Shown: positions 6,903-15,045 of the stretch, piece by piece
How positions within the stretch are numbered: position 1 is the first letter of the stretch
Layout of the letters: every line of letters starts with the position of its first letter
Source: GCA-2731375 sp964590195
Lineage (GTDB): Bacteria; Pseudomonadota; Alphaproteobacteria; GCA-2731375
Assembly (NCBI GenBank): GCA_964590195.1
Contig: CAZPWJ010000091.1
Span: 1-18,873, forward strand
Direction: 5' to 3'
DNA length: 18,873 bases
Notes under the pieces: model-generated
The model's input: the letters and a program-made list of their open reading frames with translations, nothing else
Databases searched by the model: none
Told to the model about the DNA's origin: nothing
Translations under genes and position numbers: made by a program

Positions 6903-8834
6903 CTATCCTGCGGGCGAATACCAGATCGGCGAGGTGTAGGCGCGTTCCTGATGGCTTAACGGCACCTCTTTCGGCATTTTTATGCTGAAGAACTTGGCGT
7001 CATAGGCTTGCCAGGTCGGCGTTGGGATTTCGAGCACCCTGGCGTAATACACTGCCGCATGCTTGGGATTAAAATCCGGGTCCGTCCATACGGCCCGAAG
7101 CTCGGCATCGCCTATATTGTTGAGGTAGGTGGCATTGGCTTCATCGACGGTGCTGCCGACGGGTGTCTTGCAGCGCCCATCGGCGCCAATTGTCCGGCCG
7201 TCGGATACCGCTATGTCGTAAATCTTCTCGTGCCGCTTGCCGTTTTCATCGACCCAGCCCTTGACGATTTGAATGCGGTCCAGATTTCCGGACCAGGCAT
7301 CCTTGAGGGCGCCGACCATGAATACAGGGGCCTTCTTGCCGCTGGGACGTTGGCCCAGATCACCACCCATGGGCACGCCCTTGCGATAGCCAATTGCCAC
7401 GGCGTCGGGGCGATACACTTCATCCTTGCCATAGTCCCAGCCGCCAAAAAAGCGCACCGTGATCCGTGTGCCTGTCGTGGCGTAGGTCTCCATTTTCTGC
7501 ATCGCTTCGAAAAGGGCCTCGCGGGAATTCTCACGTGCCCAGACCGCCGCCAAGCCCGAGGCCAGCGTTTCCCAGGCAAAGGTCGTCAGTTTCTCGTCGC
7601 CGGAAACCGAACCGATGACCACATGCTCATAACGATCAGCCGAAGGTTCCATGGTCGGCGTTTTGCTCCAGGTGTTCTCATCGCGTGAGGTGGCCAGGGA
7701 TGTATGTGCATCGGTGCTGCCGATCATGCCGAATTTGTAGGGGTTCACACCGAGTTGCCGTTCCTGCTGCAGGCCGACCTGTAGCGCCGTTCGGGCATAT
7801 TCATACTGCAGCATCCAGTCCTTCTTGGGTTTGAGGCCGGCAATGTCGCCCTTGTCCCAGGTACCATAGTCGGCGAATTCATCGTTCGGTGAGAGGAACG
7901 GATGGGCTTCGCCATCGCCTTTCATTTGGGTTGCCTCGTAAAGCGGTTCCCAACGGCGGCGCGCCTCGGCGTAGCGTCGGTCGATGTCCTTGCCGTTCAA
8001 CCGTTTGAGGGGGAACATCTGGCCATTCGATGTATTGCCGTTATGGGCGATGGCAAGGACGCTACCGCCGGTTTTGTCTTCGTAATTTGCAAGGTATTCC
8101 CAGAGCTTTTCTGGGTCGTTCGAGTCCACGGTGCTGTAGGGCAGAACCTGTCCGGCTTTGTCCTTGCCATCCTTGAAGATCACCACCCGATGCAGATTTC
8201 CGGGGTTTTTGGATGTCGCGATCGAACTCCATTCGAAACCGATTAGCGCTGTAAACCGTCCGGGTTCGTTGTGTTTTTCGGCAAAGCCAATCTGCCGGTC
8301 CCAGATAGTGCGCGTCATTTTCGGATTGTCGATCGGGTCCTTGTTGACCGTCACCGCGTCCTTCAGCCATTGCTGAAAGGCTTCGCGGCCCTTGCCGGCC
8401 TTCACGAGGTCGTGGACCATTTTACCCCATTTGTTCTTCAGGAGTTCGGGGTTGGATTCCTTGATCATTACCGAAAGGCCCAAATTCTCGGCATGATCGG
8501 CCACAACCAAAAAATCCAATGGCCGGATCAGACGCGCCCGCATCCCGGCGGCCGATCTGACTTCCTCGCCCTTGGCGAAACGATAGGCCGCGTCCGGCCC
8601 CAGCGTGTTGCCAAGCATGCCCGAATCCGTGGAATAGGATGTGTGCAAATGGGTATCGCCCCAATAAACACCTTCCGCCAAGTTTGAATTGCTGACGGTC
8701 CTTTCTACATAAGGCGAGTAGATCTTTGGTTTCTTGAGGACGGCGCCAGGATTAACATCCTGTGCGAAGGCGTAACCTGCCACTGCCACGATCGCCGCTG
8801 TAGCGGTCAATATTCTCAAGCTGTTGCGTTTCAT
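6903..8834 (-). CDS. Exported DUF3604 (PHP-like metal-binding) protein
   Basis: The chosen start ATG at 8834 has gggga 9 bases upstream; the in-frame ATG at 8840 is only 3 bases from it. The 643-residue protein begins with a signal peptide (MKRNSLRILTATAAIVAVAG, cut near AFA-QD). DUF3604 motifs match a PHP-type metal site: WGDTHLHTSYSTD (His62, His64), VADHAEN (Asp113, His114), IGFEWSS (Glu201), AIAHNGN (His264) and IGSTDAHTS (Asp375, His377). The C-terminal WTDPDFNP and YYARVLEIPTP are also typical of the family. PHP proteins are metal-dependent phosphoesterases or hydrolases, but the reaction of DUF3604 proteins is not known. It is probably periplasmic. The next gene downstream encodes another exported hydrolase about 200 bases away. 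Confidence 0.88.
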   Translation of the reverse strand: MKRNSLRILTATAAIVAVAGYAFAQDVNPGAVLKKPKIYSPYVERTVSNSNLAEGVYWGDTHLHTSYSTDSGMLGNTLGPDAAYRFAKGEEVRSAAGMRARLIRPLDFLVVADHAENLGLSVMIKESNPELLKNKWGKMVHDLVKAGKGREAFQQWLKDAVTVNKDPIDNPKMTRTIWDRQIGFAEKHNEPGRFTALIGFEWSSIATSKNPGNLHRVVIFKDGKDKAGQVLPYSTVDSNDPEKLWEYLANYEDKTGGSVLAIAHNGNTSNGQMFPLKRLNGKDIDRRYAEARRRWEPLYEATQMKGDGEAHPFLSPNDEFADYGTWDKGDIAGLKPKKDWMLQYEYARTALQVGLQQERQLGVNPYKFGMIGSTDAHTSLATSRDENTWSKTPTMEPSADRYEHVVIGSVSGDEKLTTFAWETLASGLAAVWARENSREALFEAMQKMETYATTGTRITVRFFGGWDYGKDEVYRPDAVAIGYRKGVPMGGDLGQRPSGKKAPVFMVGALKDAWSGNLDRIQIVKGWVDENGKRHEKIYDIAVSDGRTIGADGRCKTPVGSTVDEANATYLNNIGDAELRAVWTDPDFNPKHAAVYYARVLEIPTPTWQAYDAKFFSIKMPKEVPLSHQERAYTSPIWYSPAG

Positions 8835-8982
8835 CACCATAAATCCCCGTTCGCAAAAAATTGCGCGCAATAAGACGGTCGGTCCGGTTAGACGCGATTG
8901 TTATGGGAGCTAGTTCCCGTTGCGTGCAAAGCAAGCGTCGGGATGAAATCATGGAATGGAACGATGCGGCCACTCATCTGGT

Positions 8983-9005
8983 TGCCATGATTTTCAGTCA
9001 TGGCA
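8983..9005 (-). terminator. Perfect 8-bp hairpin after the alpha/beta hydrolase gene
   Basis: The arms tgccatga and tcatggca are fully complementary around a 7-base loop, starting 13 bases past the stop at 9019 on the minus strand. This position suits a transcript end or RNA-stabilising stem for the four-gene unit. No T-run follows on the minus strand, so intrinsic termination would be weak. Confidence 0.3.
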
Positions 9006-9018
9006 GGTTCATACGGCC

Positions 9019-9780
9019 CTACAATTTCGCCAGGAACGCACTCAACGCTTTGTTCACCGCCTCGGGCTGATCGATGTTGACGCCGTGGGTGGCATCCGCC
9101 ACCAGGACGTTGATGGCGCCGGGGATGCGGGCCGCCATATAGTCCGAACCCTGCAAATAATGGCTGTCGCCATCACCAATGATGATCAGCGTGGGCACGG
9201 CGATGCCGGGCAGGCTGTCAATCACGCGGGCATCAACCTGGCTTAGAATGCCGCGCGCCGCCAGTGCCAGGCCCTGCGCGGTGCCCTGCACCGATGCGCC
9301 CACTTCGCCGGTGCCGCCCAAGGCATCCAGGCCGCCTTCCTCCAACGACCGGGCCCGGCTTTCGGCCCGTTCGTTCCAAGTCTCCCGCGCCTTGTCACTG
9401 CGATAGCCCGGTCCGCAACCCTGCAGGATCAAGGCCGATACCCGTTCGGGGTAACGCACATTGAAGGCCAGGGTTATGAAGCCGCCCAGGGAGTGCCCGC
9501 CGATGACGGCTTTATCCAACCCTAGATGATCCAGAATGCCGCGCATGTCATCCGCCGTGGCATCCTGGCTGAAGTGGCGCAGATCCTCCGGGCATTCGGT
9601 TCGGCCATGGCCGCGCATATCCCAGGTGATCAGGCGGTAGCGGTCGGAAAATGCCTCGACCTGTCCGTCCCACATGCCTGTCGAGGCGCCATAGCCGTGG
9701 GCCAGCAGGATCGGCATGCCGTCACCGCCGCTGTCCTCGAAATAGATGCGAACGCCGTTGCCGCGATCCAGGTATGGCAT
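9019..9780 (-). CDS. Alpha/beta-fold hydrolase, last gene of four-gene unit
   Basis: The start ATG at 9780 has ggaaaggaag about 7 bases upstream; the frame reaches 9837 without a better start. The 253-residue cytosolic protein begins MPYLDRGNGVRIYFED. It has the oxyanion segment LLAHGYGASTGMW (26-37), TWDMRGHGRT, a nucleophile elbow GGHSLGG with Ser97, an acid in GDGDS (Asp203 or Asp205) and His232 in ATHGVNID. The catalytic triad is therefore complete. It resembles the 3-oxoadipate enol-lactonase/esterase group, but the substrate cannot be read from sequence. It follows the TfoX-domain gene by 19 bases, so it is probably cotranscribed with the enolase-superfamily and PanE-like genes and may open an ester or lactone in the same pathway. 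Confidence 0.85.
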   Translation of the reverse strand: MPYLDRGNGVRIYFEDSGGDGMPILLAHGYGASTGMWDGQVEAFSDRYRLITWDMRGHGRTECPEDLRHFSQDATADDMRGILDHLGLDKAVIGGHSLGGFITLAFNVRYPERVSALILQGCGPGYRSDKARETWNERAESRARSLEEGGLDALGGTGEVGASVQGTAQGLALAARGILSQVDARVIDSLPGIAVPTLIIIGDGDSHYLQGSDYMAARIPGAINVLVADATHGVNIDQPEAVNKALSAFLAKL

Positions 9781-9799
9781 TGAGACTTCCTTTCCCGGT

Positions 9800-10144
9800 T
9801 TATGTTTTCCGTTCTTTAGGCTGCACGAAAGCGGCACTTTCCCCCAGCAATGCGCGCATGCGGGCCTTATCTTTCAGCAGATCGTCCCCCAACACCACAT
9901 AATTTCGTTTAACGTGGCCTTTCTCGAAATACTTCAAAGGCCCGCCAACGCCGTCTGCCATCAGGGTTTGGCAGGTTTCGCCGGGCAGCTTCACGGCCAT
10001 GCCGAACTTGCCCCGGGTCAGAAAAATTGCGTCATTGGCATAGGCCGCCGCCGCGCCGAACACGGTCTTGTAGGTAATGCGGTATCTCTCGGTTAAGCCG
10101 CTGCCGGCAACAATGCTCTCCAGATCTTTCTGGAACCCGTTCAT
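9800..10144 (-). CDS. TfoX N-terminal-domain protein
   Basis: The longer frame reaching 10567 lies inside the PanE-like gene, so only the part from ATG at 10144 is real. That ATG overlaps the PanE-like stop as ATGA, a sign of translational coupling. The 114-residue protein matches the TfoX/Sxy N-terminal domain. It has an N-terminal helix (DLESIVAGSGLTERYRITYK), VFGAAAAYANDAIFLTRGKF, a KLPGE..Q strand, and the late PLKYFEKGHVKRNYVVLGDD with its helix. There is no C-terminal TfoX DNA-binding-like half, and alphaproteobacterial stand-alone TfoX-N proteins have no established role. Why it sits between two metabolic enzymes is unclear. Confidence 0.75.
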   Translation of the reverse strand: MNGFQKDLESIVAGSGLTERYRITYKTVFGAAAAYANDAIFLTRGKFGMAVKLPGETCQTLMADGVGGPLKYFEKGHVKRNYVVLGDDLLKDKARMRALLGESAAFVQPKERKT

Positions 10145-11100
10145 TGCAGCATGCGGTTGAGGCCGGCCAGGATACGGTAGCAGGTCTCCACCGTGGGTAC
10201 GGAGAGGCCTAGTTCCTCGGCCGTGCGCACGGTATAGCCGAAGGTTTCCTCGACCTCGAACTGTTTGCCCTTGTCCACGTCCTGCAACATGGATTGGCGA
10301 AAATTTGGCGCCGAGGTGCTCTGGGCCTGGCCGCGTCCCTGTAACAGGGCGGCGACCTCGTCCTCGGGCTTTTCCGTCGCGGCATCGAGAAAATACGGCG
10401 GGCCGGCCTTCAGCGGGATGCCCATGCGTTGCGGCAGTTGCGCCGTCTCCGCCATGATGCGGGCGACGACACGGGCGCTGTCGGGGTCGGCGAGGAACTT
10501 CCAGGTTTCCTGCCGGGTCAACACGGCCAGGCCGGAAAGGCCGATCCAACCGACGAATTTCGACCATTCCTCGGTCAGAATACCGTTGGAGGCCGAGGCA
10601 TTCAGCTTGGCGCCCTTCAGGGCGGCGACAATGGCGTCGACCCTGGCGCTGCTTTCGCCTGACAATTCGCCGACCATGAGCGGGTTGTCCATCATGTAAT
10701 TGGCCGTGCCATTGGCTTCGACGGCGCCGCCCAGCATACCTACGGCGCCCAGTACAGTATCCTCGCCGAAGCCGTCCGCCAGTTGGCTGTTCTTCATGAC
10801 ACCGTTCTGGATCGAAAAGACGCTGCCCAGCTTCATATGGCGCACGGCATCGATAGCGGCGGCGGTATCATAGGTCTTGGTCGCCAAGATCAAGACGTCC
10901 GCCACCTCCAGAGTATCGGGCCGCTCGACGATTTCCATCTCGACCGTGAAGTCTTCCAGGCCGGTGATGGTGACGCCTTCCTTGGCGAGCTGCTTTGCCC
11001 TGGCGCCGCGCGCGATCAGGGCCACGTCCTCGCCGGCGCGGGCCAGATAGGCTGCAATGACCGTGCCCAGGGCCCCGGCGCCCAGTACGACAAATCTCAT
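10141..11100 (-). CDS. Ketopantoate reductase (PanE/ApbA)-family dehydrogenase
   Basis: The 319-residue protein starts with a Rossmann motif, VVLGAGALGTVIAAYLARAG (GxGxxG at 7-12), for NAD(P)H. It continues with ILATKTYDT and SIQNG (98-100 region), both typical of the family. The C-terminal helical domain has EEWSKFVGWIG with the expected catalytic Lys181 and the late SMLQDVDKGKQFEVE (Ser270, Glu282 or Glu284). The two Asn that follow the Lys in classical KPRs (at +4 and +8) are Trp185 and Ser189 here, so the substrate is probably another 2-keto or hydroxy acid. The ATG has ggaa about 9 bases upstream and lies 15 bases after the enolase-superfamily stop. The gene overlaps the TfoX-domain gene by 4 bases. 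Confidence 0.85.
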   Translation of the reverse strand: MRFVVLGAGALGTVIAAYLARAGEDVALIARGARAKQLAKEGVTITGLEDFTVEMEIVERPDTLEVADVLILATKTYDTAAAIDAVRHMKLGSVFSIQNGVMKNSQLADGFGEDTVLGAVGMLGGAVEANGTANYMMDNPLMVGELSGESSARVDAIVAALKGAKLNASASNGILTEEWSKFVGWIGLSGLAVLTRQETWKFLADPDSARVVARIMAETAQLPQRMGIPLKAGPPYFLDAATEKPEDEVAALLQGRGQAQSTSAPNFRQSMLQDVDKGKQFEVEETFGYTVRTAEELGLSVPTVETCYRILAGLNRMLQ

Positions 11101-11115
11101 TGTCTTTTCCGTTCC

Positions 11116-12291
11116 TTAGATTGGCGGATGAGCCCTGATGACATCCTCGTTCAGTTCCGTGCCCCAGCCGGGACCCTTCGGCAGTTTCAGATAGCCGTCC
11201 TCGATCTCCGGCACATAAGTGACGATCTCGTCCTTCCAGGGCACATCATCCACATCGATTTCCATGATGCGGAAATTGGGCACGGCGGCGCACATATGGG
11301 CCGACATGATGGAGGACAGATGGCCATAAAAATTATGCGGCGCCACGTTGATTTCGTAGGCCTCGGCCATGGCCGCGATCTTCATGGAATGGAAGATGCC
11401 GTTCCAGGGCAGATCGATGATGGCCACGTCCATGGAGTGATTTTCAAAGAACGGCCGGAATTCCCGCAGGCGGAACAGGCTTTCACACGAGGCAATGGGC
11501 GTCTGCACGGAATTGCGGATATGGCGCAGGGCCTCCGGATCATACAGATCGATTTCGAACCAGGTCAGGCCCAGATCATCCAGAGCCCGGGTCATTTGCA
11601 GATAGCCTTCGGTCTTGCAGTTGAAGTTGATATCCAGGTGGATGCCCAAGTCGGGGCCGGCACCTTCGCGCAGGGCCTCCAATTGCGCCCGTAGATCGCG
11701 GATGATGTGCTTTTCCACGTTCAGTTCCGGACCGCCCGGTCCCCGGCCAAAGCCCGGCATATGCATGGGCGGGGTTTCGCCAAAGCGGAAGATGTTGGTC
11801 TTCAGGCCGGTATAGCCGCTTTCGCGCACGCGGGCGCCAAGTGCAACCACGTCGTCCAAATTTTTCAACTGTGGCCGGCCGATGGCCTTGGCCGCCGCCG
11901 GGTTCATCAGATAGCTGCCGCAATGGGACCAATATAGCTTCATCCGGTCGCGCACCGCGCCGCCCAGCAGATCATAGACCGGCACGCCCAGGGCCTTGCC
12001 CTTGATGTCCATCATGGCATTTTCGATCGCCGCCATGGCCTGTTGATTGATGCCGCCCGGCGCCTGGCGCGTCATGGCGTAAAGCTGCTGTGAAATAGCC
12101 TCGTGATTGCATGGGTTCTGCCCGATTTGGGTTTCCACCAGTGCTTCGATCACGGCGGACAGGCCCTTGGAGCCATAACTCTCGTTATATTCCGAGATGC
12201 CGGTGATGCCGTCGTCAGTCTGCAGTTTCAAAAAGGAAAAATTACGCCAGCCCGCACCACAGTGCAGGATTTCACAGCCGGTGATTTTCAT
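11116..12291 (-). CDS. Mandelate racemase/muconate lactonizing enzyme-family protein
   Basis: An enolase-superfamily enzyme of 391 residues, which would abstract a proton alpha to a carboxylate in a Mg2+-dependent way. Seen are the capping N-domain (about 1-130), LKTN with Lys164, metal ligands Asp220 (HLDIN), Glu246 (WFEID) and Glu270 (ASCES), and the Asp293 (IIDLPW)/His319 (APHNFYGH) dyad. The second Lys of the usual KxK is Asn166. A long Gly/Pro-rich insert (about 171-190) separates Lys164 from the first ligand. The His-Asp dyad fits an acid-sugar dehydratase or racemase; the substrate is unknown. The start at 12291 has ggga about 8 bases upstream. It is the first gene of the four-gene unit and diverges from the acyl-CoA ligase at 12440. 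Confidence 0.88.
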   Translation of the reverse strand: MKITGCEILHCGAGWRNFSFLKLQTDDGITGISEYNESYGSKGLSAVIEALVETQIGQNPCNHEAISQQLYAMTRQAPGGINQQAMAAIENAMMDIKGKALGVPVYDLLGGAVRDRMKLYWSHCGSYLMNPAAAKAIGRPQLKNLDDVVALGARVRESGYTGLKTNIFRFGETPPMHMPGFGRGPGGPELNVEKHIIRDLRAQLEALREGAGPDLGIHLDINFNCKTEGYLQMTRALDDLGLTWFEIDLYDPEALRHIRNSVQTPIASCESLFRLREFRPFFENHSMDVAIIDLPWNGIFHSMKIAAMAEAYEINVAPHNFYGHLSSIMSAHMCAAVPNFRIMEIDVDDVPWKDEIVTYVPEIEDGYLKLPKGPGWGTELNEDVIRAHPPI

Positions 12292-12439
12292 ATGCTCGAT
12301 CCCAAGGTTTTTGCTTCTTGGACTAGCTTAGCAAGTGGGGCGGGGCATGTGGCGATTTCTTTCGGTAGTAATTGTTTTGCTTGGCAAATCACGATACCGT
12401 CTTGGCATAAAAACAGGCTTTGGGGATGGAGGCGGAAAA

Positions 12440-14134
12440 ATGTCGCGACCCTGGGAGAAATACTACAGCGAGACGGCCCGGAATTTCGATGCGGCTGCCA
12501 TGGAGCAGAGCACCCTGGTCGAATTGATCAATCATGCCGGCGCGGAATTCGCCAACCGGCCGGCGATGACGACGGTTCTGCCGAATGGCGCCGCGGCTAC
12601 GCTGAACTATGCCGAATGGCTGGCGCATTCCAAGGACTTTGCCGCCTACCTGCGCGAGACCGCCGGGCTGCAACGGGGCGAGACCGTCGCCATGATGACG
12701 CCTAATTGCATCGATTTCACCATTGCCGCCGCCGGCGCCTTTCTGGCCGGGGCCATATGCACCAATATCAATCCGCTCTACACCGCGCCGGAGATGGAGC
12801 ATCAGCTCAACGATAGCAAGGCCAAGGTGCTGGTCATCATCGATATGTTCGGCGACAAGGTCGACGAAGTAGTTGGCAATACCGGCGTGCAAACGGTGGT
12901 GAAGATTTCCCTGCTGGATTTCTTTCCCTTCATGAAGAAACTGATCATCGGCATCGTGTTGAAACACGTGAAAAAGGCCATTCCCGATATGGCGCATGCG
13001 CATGTCGATTTCGCCGATGCCCTGGCCGAGGGCGCCAAGGCGCGCAAAGGCGGCGACATCGCGGCCTATACCGACGGTCAAAGCGGCGCCGATTCAGCTC
13101 TGTTCCAATACACTTCCGGAACCACCGGGCGCAGTAAGGGCGCGGAACTGACCCATACGGGCATTCTCGCCAACGCGGCGCAAGCCGGTTGCCTGGCCGA
13201 GGAAATTCAGAACCCGGACGGCGATACCACCCTGGTGATCCTGCCGCTCTATCATATCACGGCCTTTGCCCTGATTTTCGTGCTCGGCATCGGCAGCGGC
13301 GATCATATGGTGCTGGTGCCTTCGCCGCGTCCGCCGTCGAACCTGAAAACCGCGTTTGAAAATTTCAAGGTGACCCGCTTTACCGGCATCAATACCTTGT
13401 TCGCGGTGCTGTTGGAGGAAGACTGGTTCAGCCGCGACCTGGTCAAGGATGTGGTTTTTTGCGGCTCGGGCGGGGCGGCACAGCAGACCGGCGTGGCCCA
13501 GCGTTGGGCCGATGCGACCGGCGTCGAGATCTATCAGGGCTATGGCATGACCGAATGCTGCGGCGTGATGAGCCTGAACCCGTTGGGCGAAAACCGCCTG
13601 GGCTCGGTCGGCATACCGGTACCCGGCCTGGACGTGCGCATTGTCGATGACGAGGGCGTGGATCAGCCCATCGGCTCGCCCGGCGAACTGCTGTTCAAGG
13701 GCCCGACCATCATGAAGGGTTACTTCGGCCGCGCGGATGCAACGGCGGAGGCTTTGAAGGACGGTTGGCTCTATTCCGGTGATATCGCGGTGATGGACGA
13801 GGATGGTTTCCTGGAAATCGTCGACCGCAAGAAGGATATGATCCTGGTCTCGGGCTTCAATGTTTCACCGAACGAGGTCGAGGATGTTATTTCAAAGCTG
13901 CCGGGCGTGGCCGAGGTCGGCGTGGTCGGTATCCCGGATGAAAAATCCTCCGAGGTGCCCATGGCCTTTATCGTGCGTAGCGATGATGCGGTGACCGAGG
14001 AAGTGGTCATCGCTCATTGCCACGAGGCTCTAACCAACTATAAGGTACCCAAGCGGATTCAGTTCATCGACGACATCCCCAAATCCCCTGTCGGCAAAGT
14101 GCTGCGCCGGGAACTGCGGGACCTCGTCGCTTAG
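12440..14134 (+). CDS. FadD-like acyl-CoA ligase (AMP-binding enzyme)
   Basis: The chosen start ATG at 12440 has a strong ggagg 8 bases upstream; the frame is open from 12335, but that extension has no ribosome binding site. The 564-residue enzyme would activate a fatty acid or related carboxylic acid to an acyl-AMP and then acyl-CoA. ANL motifs are in order: YTSGTTGRSKGAELTH (224-239), GYGMTECCG (367-375), YSGD (445-448), DRKKDMILVSGFNVSP (462-477) and PVGKVLRREL with the catalytic Lys553. Length and the segment FFPFMKKLIIGIVLKHVKKA match the FadD long-chain subgroup. No membrane helix is seen; the protein is cytosolic or peripheral. It diverges from the enolase-superfamily unit across 148 bases, where I see no convincing promoter. 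Confidence 0.9.
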   Translation: MSRPWEKYYSETARNFDAAAMEQSTLVELINHAGAEFANRPAMTTVLPNGAAATLNYAEWLAHSKDFAAYLRETAGLQRGETVAMMTPNCIDFTIAAAGAFLAGAICTNINPLYTAPEMEHQLNDSKAKVLVIIDMFGDKVDEVVGNTGVQTVVKISLLDFFPFMKKLIIGIVLKHVKKAIPDMAHAHVDFADALAEGAKARKGGDIAAYTDGQSGADSALFQYTSGTTGRSKGAELTHTGILANAAQAGCLAEEIQNPDGDTTLVILPLYHITAFALIFVLGIGSGDHMVLVPSPRPPSNLKTAFENFKVTRFTGINTLFAVLLEEDWFSRDLVKDVVFCGSGGAAQQTGVAQRWADATGVEIYQGYGMTECCGVMSLNPLGENRLGSVGIPVPGLDVRIVDDEGVDQPIGSPGELLFKGPTIMKGYFGRADATAEALKDGWLYSGDIAVMDEDGFLEIVDRKKDMILVSGFNVSPNEVEDVISKLPGVAEVGVVGIPDEKSSEVPMAFIVRSDDAVTEEVVIAHCHEALTNYKVPKRIQFIDDIPKSPVGKVLRRELRDLVA

Positions 14135-14164
14135 GGTAATGGTCCGGACATCGTTTTAACCGGG

Positions 14165-14185
14165 GCCCCAATACTGCGATGGGGC
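14165..14185 (+). terminator. Hairpin after the acyl-CoA ligase gene (weak terminator)
   Basis: The arms gcccca (14165-14170) and tggggc (14180-14185) pair perfectly around a 9-base loop, 31 bases past the ligase stop. Only a short gatt follows, with no T-run. It could slow transcription between the ligase and the next gene, whose start lies 29 bases further on. Confidence 0.25.
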
Positions 14186-14213
14186 GGCCTTGATTAATGA
14201 TGGGGGATATTCA

Positions 14214-15029
14214 ATGGCCTTGATGCAAGGCGCTCAACAGGCGTTGCTTATTGTCGCGATCATTTTCTGCGGTTATGCGGTCAAGGCAGAAGCTAAAGAG
14301 CTTCAAAATATTGCCGATAAGGGGAGCAATACCGGAAAAATTACCTTTTTGACCGACAATGATTTTCCCTACCAAACGGACGATGGCCGCGGTGCGACCT
14401 ATGAAATTCTGCAGCGCATTTTCACGCAACTGAATTATTCAGACGATCGGATTGTATTTTCACCCTGGGCGCGGTCTTTTGATACCGTAAAATCAGGCAA
14501 GAATGATGTCGCCATCTTCTCCATGACCAGAAAACCGGCAAGAGAAGATTATTTTGACTGGTGCTGTTATCTGTATGACGGATTGTCGCCACAGATAATC
14601 GTAAGGAAAGGCTTCAAGCCCAGTAATCCCGAAGATGCCCTTTCGGGAAAAACAGCCGTGCTTTGGCGGGGCAGCGCGGGAATATTGAGGTTCAATAAAT
14701 TGGTCAAGAACGGTCTCAAGGCAGATCGTTATGAAGTGAATAACCACAAGCAAATCATTCAAATGCTTCTCTCTGGACGGGCGGATTTCACCATCTCGTT
14801 TTTTCAGTTGATCGAAAAAGAATGCAAAGCGGCAGGTCTTGATTGCAGCTCGATGGTTGCGCTTGAATACCCACGCCTGAAGGAAAGAAACAGGCTCTAC
14901 GTGGCCTTGAGCAGGAACACCGATAAAGGCCTTAGAGACGAATTCGTGAAAGCCTTTTTAACGTTCCAAGGAACCAGTGAATATTTGTCAATTGTAGAAA
15001 AGTACGGCTTGGAGTTTTCAGGGCAATAG
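14214..15029 (+). CDS. Exported solute-binding protein, family-3-like (SBP_bac_3)
   Basis: ATG at 14214 has ggggga 8 bases upstream. The TTG at 14190 would only lengthen the signal region. The 271-residue protein opens with a signal peptide (ALLIVAIIFCGYAVKAEA, cut near residue 26). The mature part follows a family-3 periplasmic binding protein: KITFLTDNDFPYQTDDGRGA at the ligand cleft, YEILQRIFTQL, a FSPWARSFDTVKSGKNDVAI strand-helix, VAIFSMTRKPAREDYFDW and LLSGRADFTISF. Such proteins bind amino acids or small anions, but no ABC permease or ATPase gene is in the window, so it may serve sensing. It converges with the hybrid kinase with 16 bases between stops. Its composition is visibly less G+C-rich than neighbouring genes, a possible sign of later arrival. 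Confidence 0.82.
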   Translation: MALMQGAQQALLIVAIIFCGYAVKAEAKELQNIADKGSNTGKITFLTDNDFPYQTDDGRGATYEILQRIFTQLNYSDDRIVFSPWARSFDTVKSGKNDVAIFSMTRKPAREDYFDWCCYLYDGLSPQIIVRKGFKPSNPEDALSGKTAVLWRGSAGILRFNKLVKNGLKADRYEVNNHKQIIQMLLSGRADFTISFFQLIEKECKAAGLDCSSMVALEYPRLKERNRLYVALSRNTDKGLRDEFVKAFLTFQGTSEYLSIVEKYGLEFSGQ

Positions 15030-15045
15030 CGCGTTCAGGTTCAAT

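Noticed and set aside
10145..10567. N-terminal extension of the TfoX-domain frame
   Set aside because: It overlaps the PanE-like gene in another frame and has Arg/Pro/Gly-rich junk composition. The family match begins at the ATG at 10144.
14162..14169. GGGGCCCC palindrome after the acyl-CoA ligase
   Set aside because: Eight bases with no loop and no T-run; too short to be called an operator. The overlapping stem-loop at 14165-14185 is the better reading.
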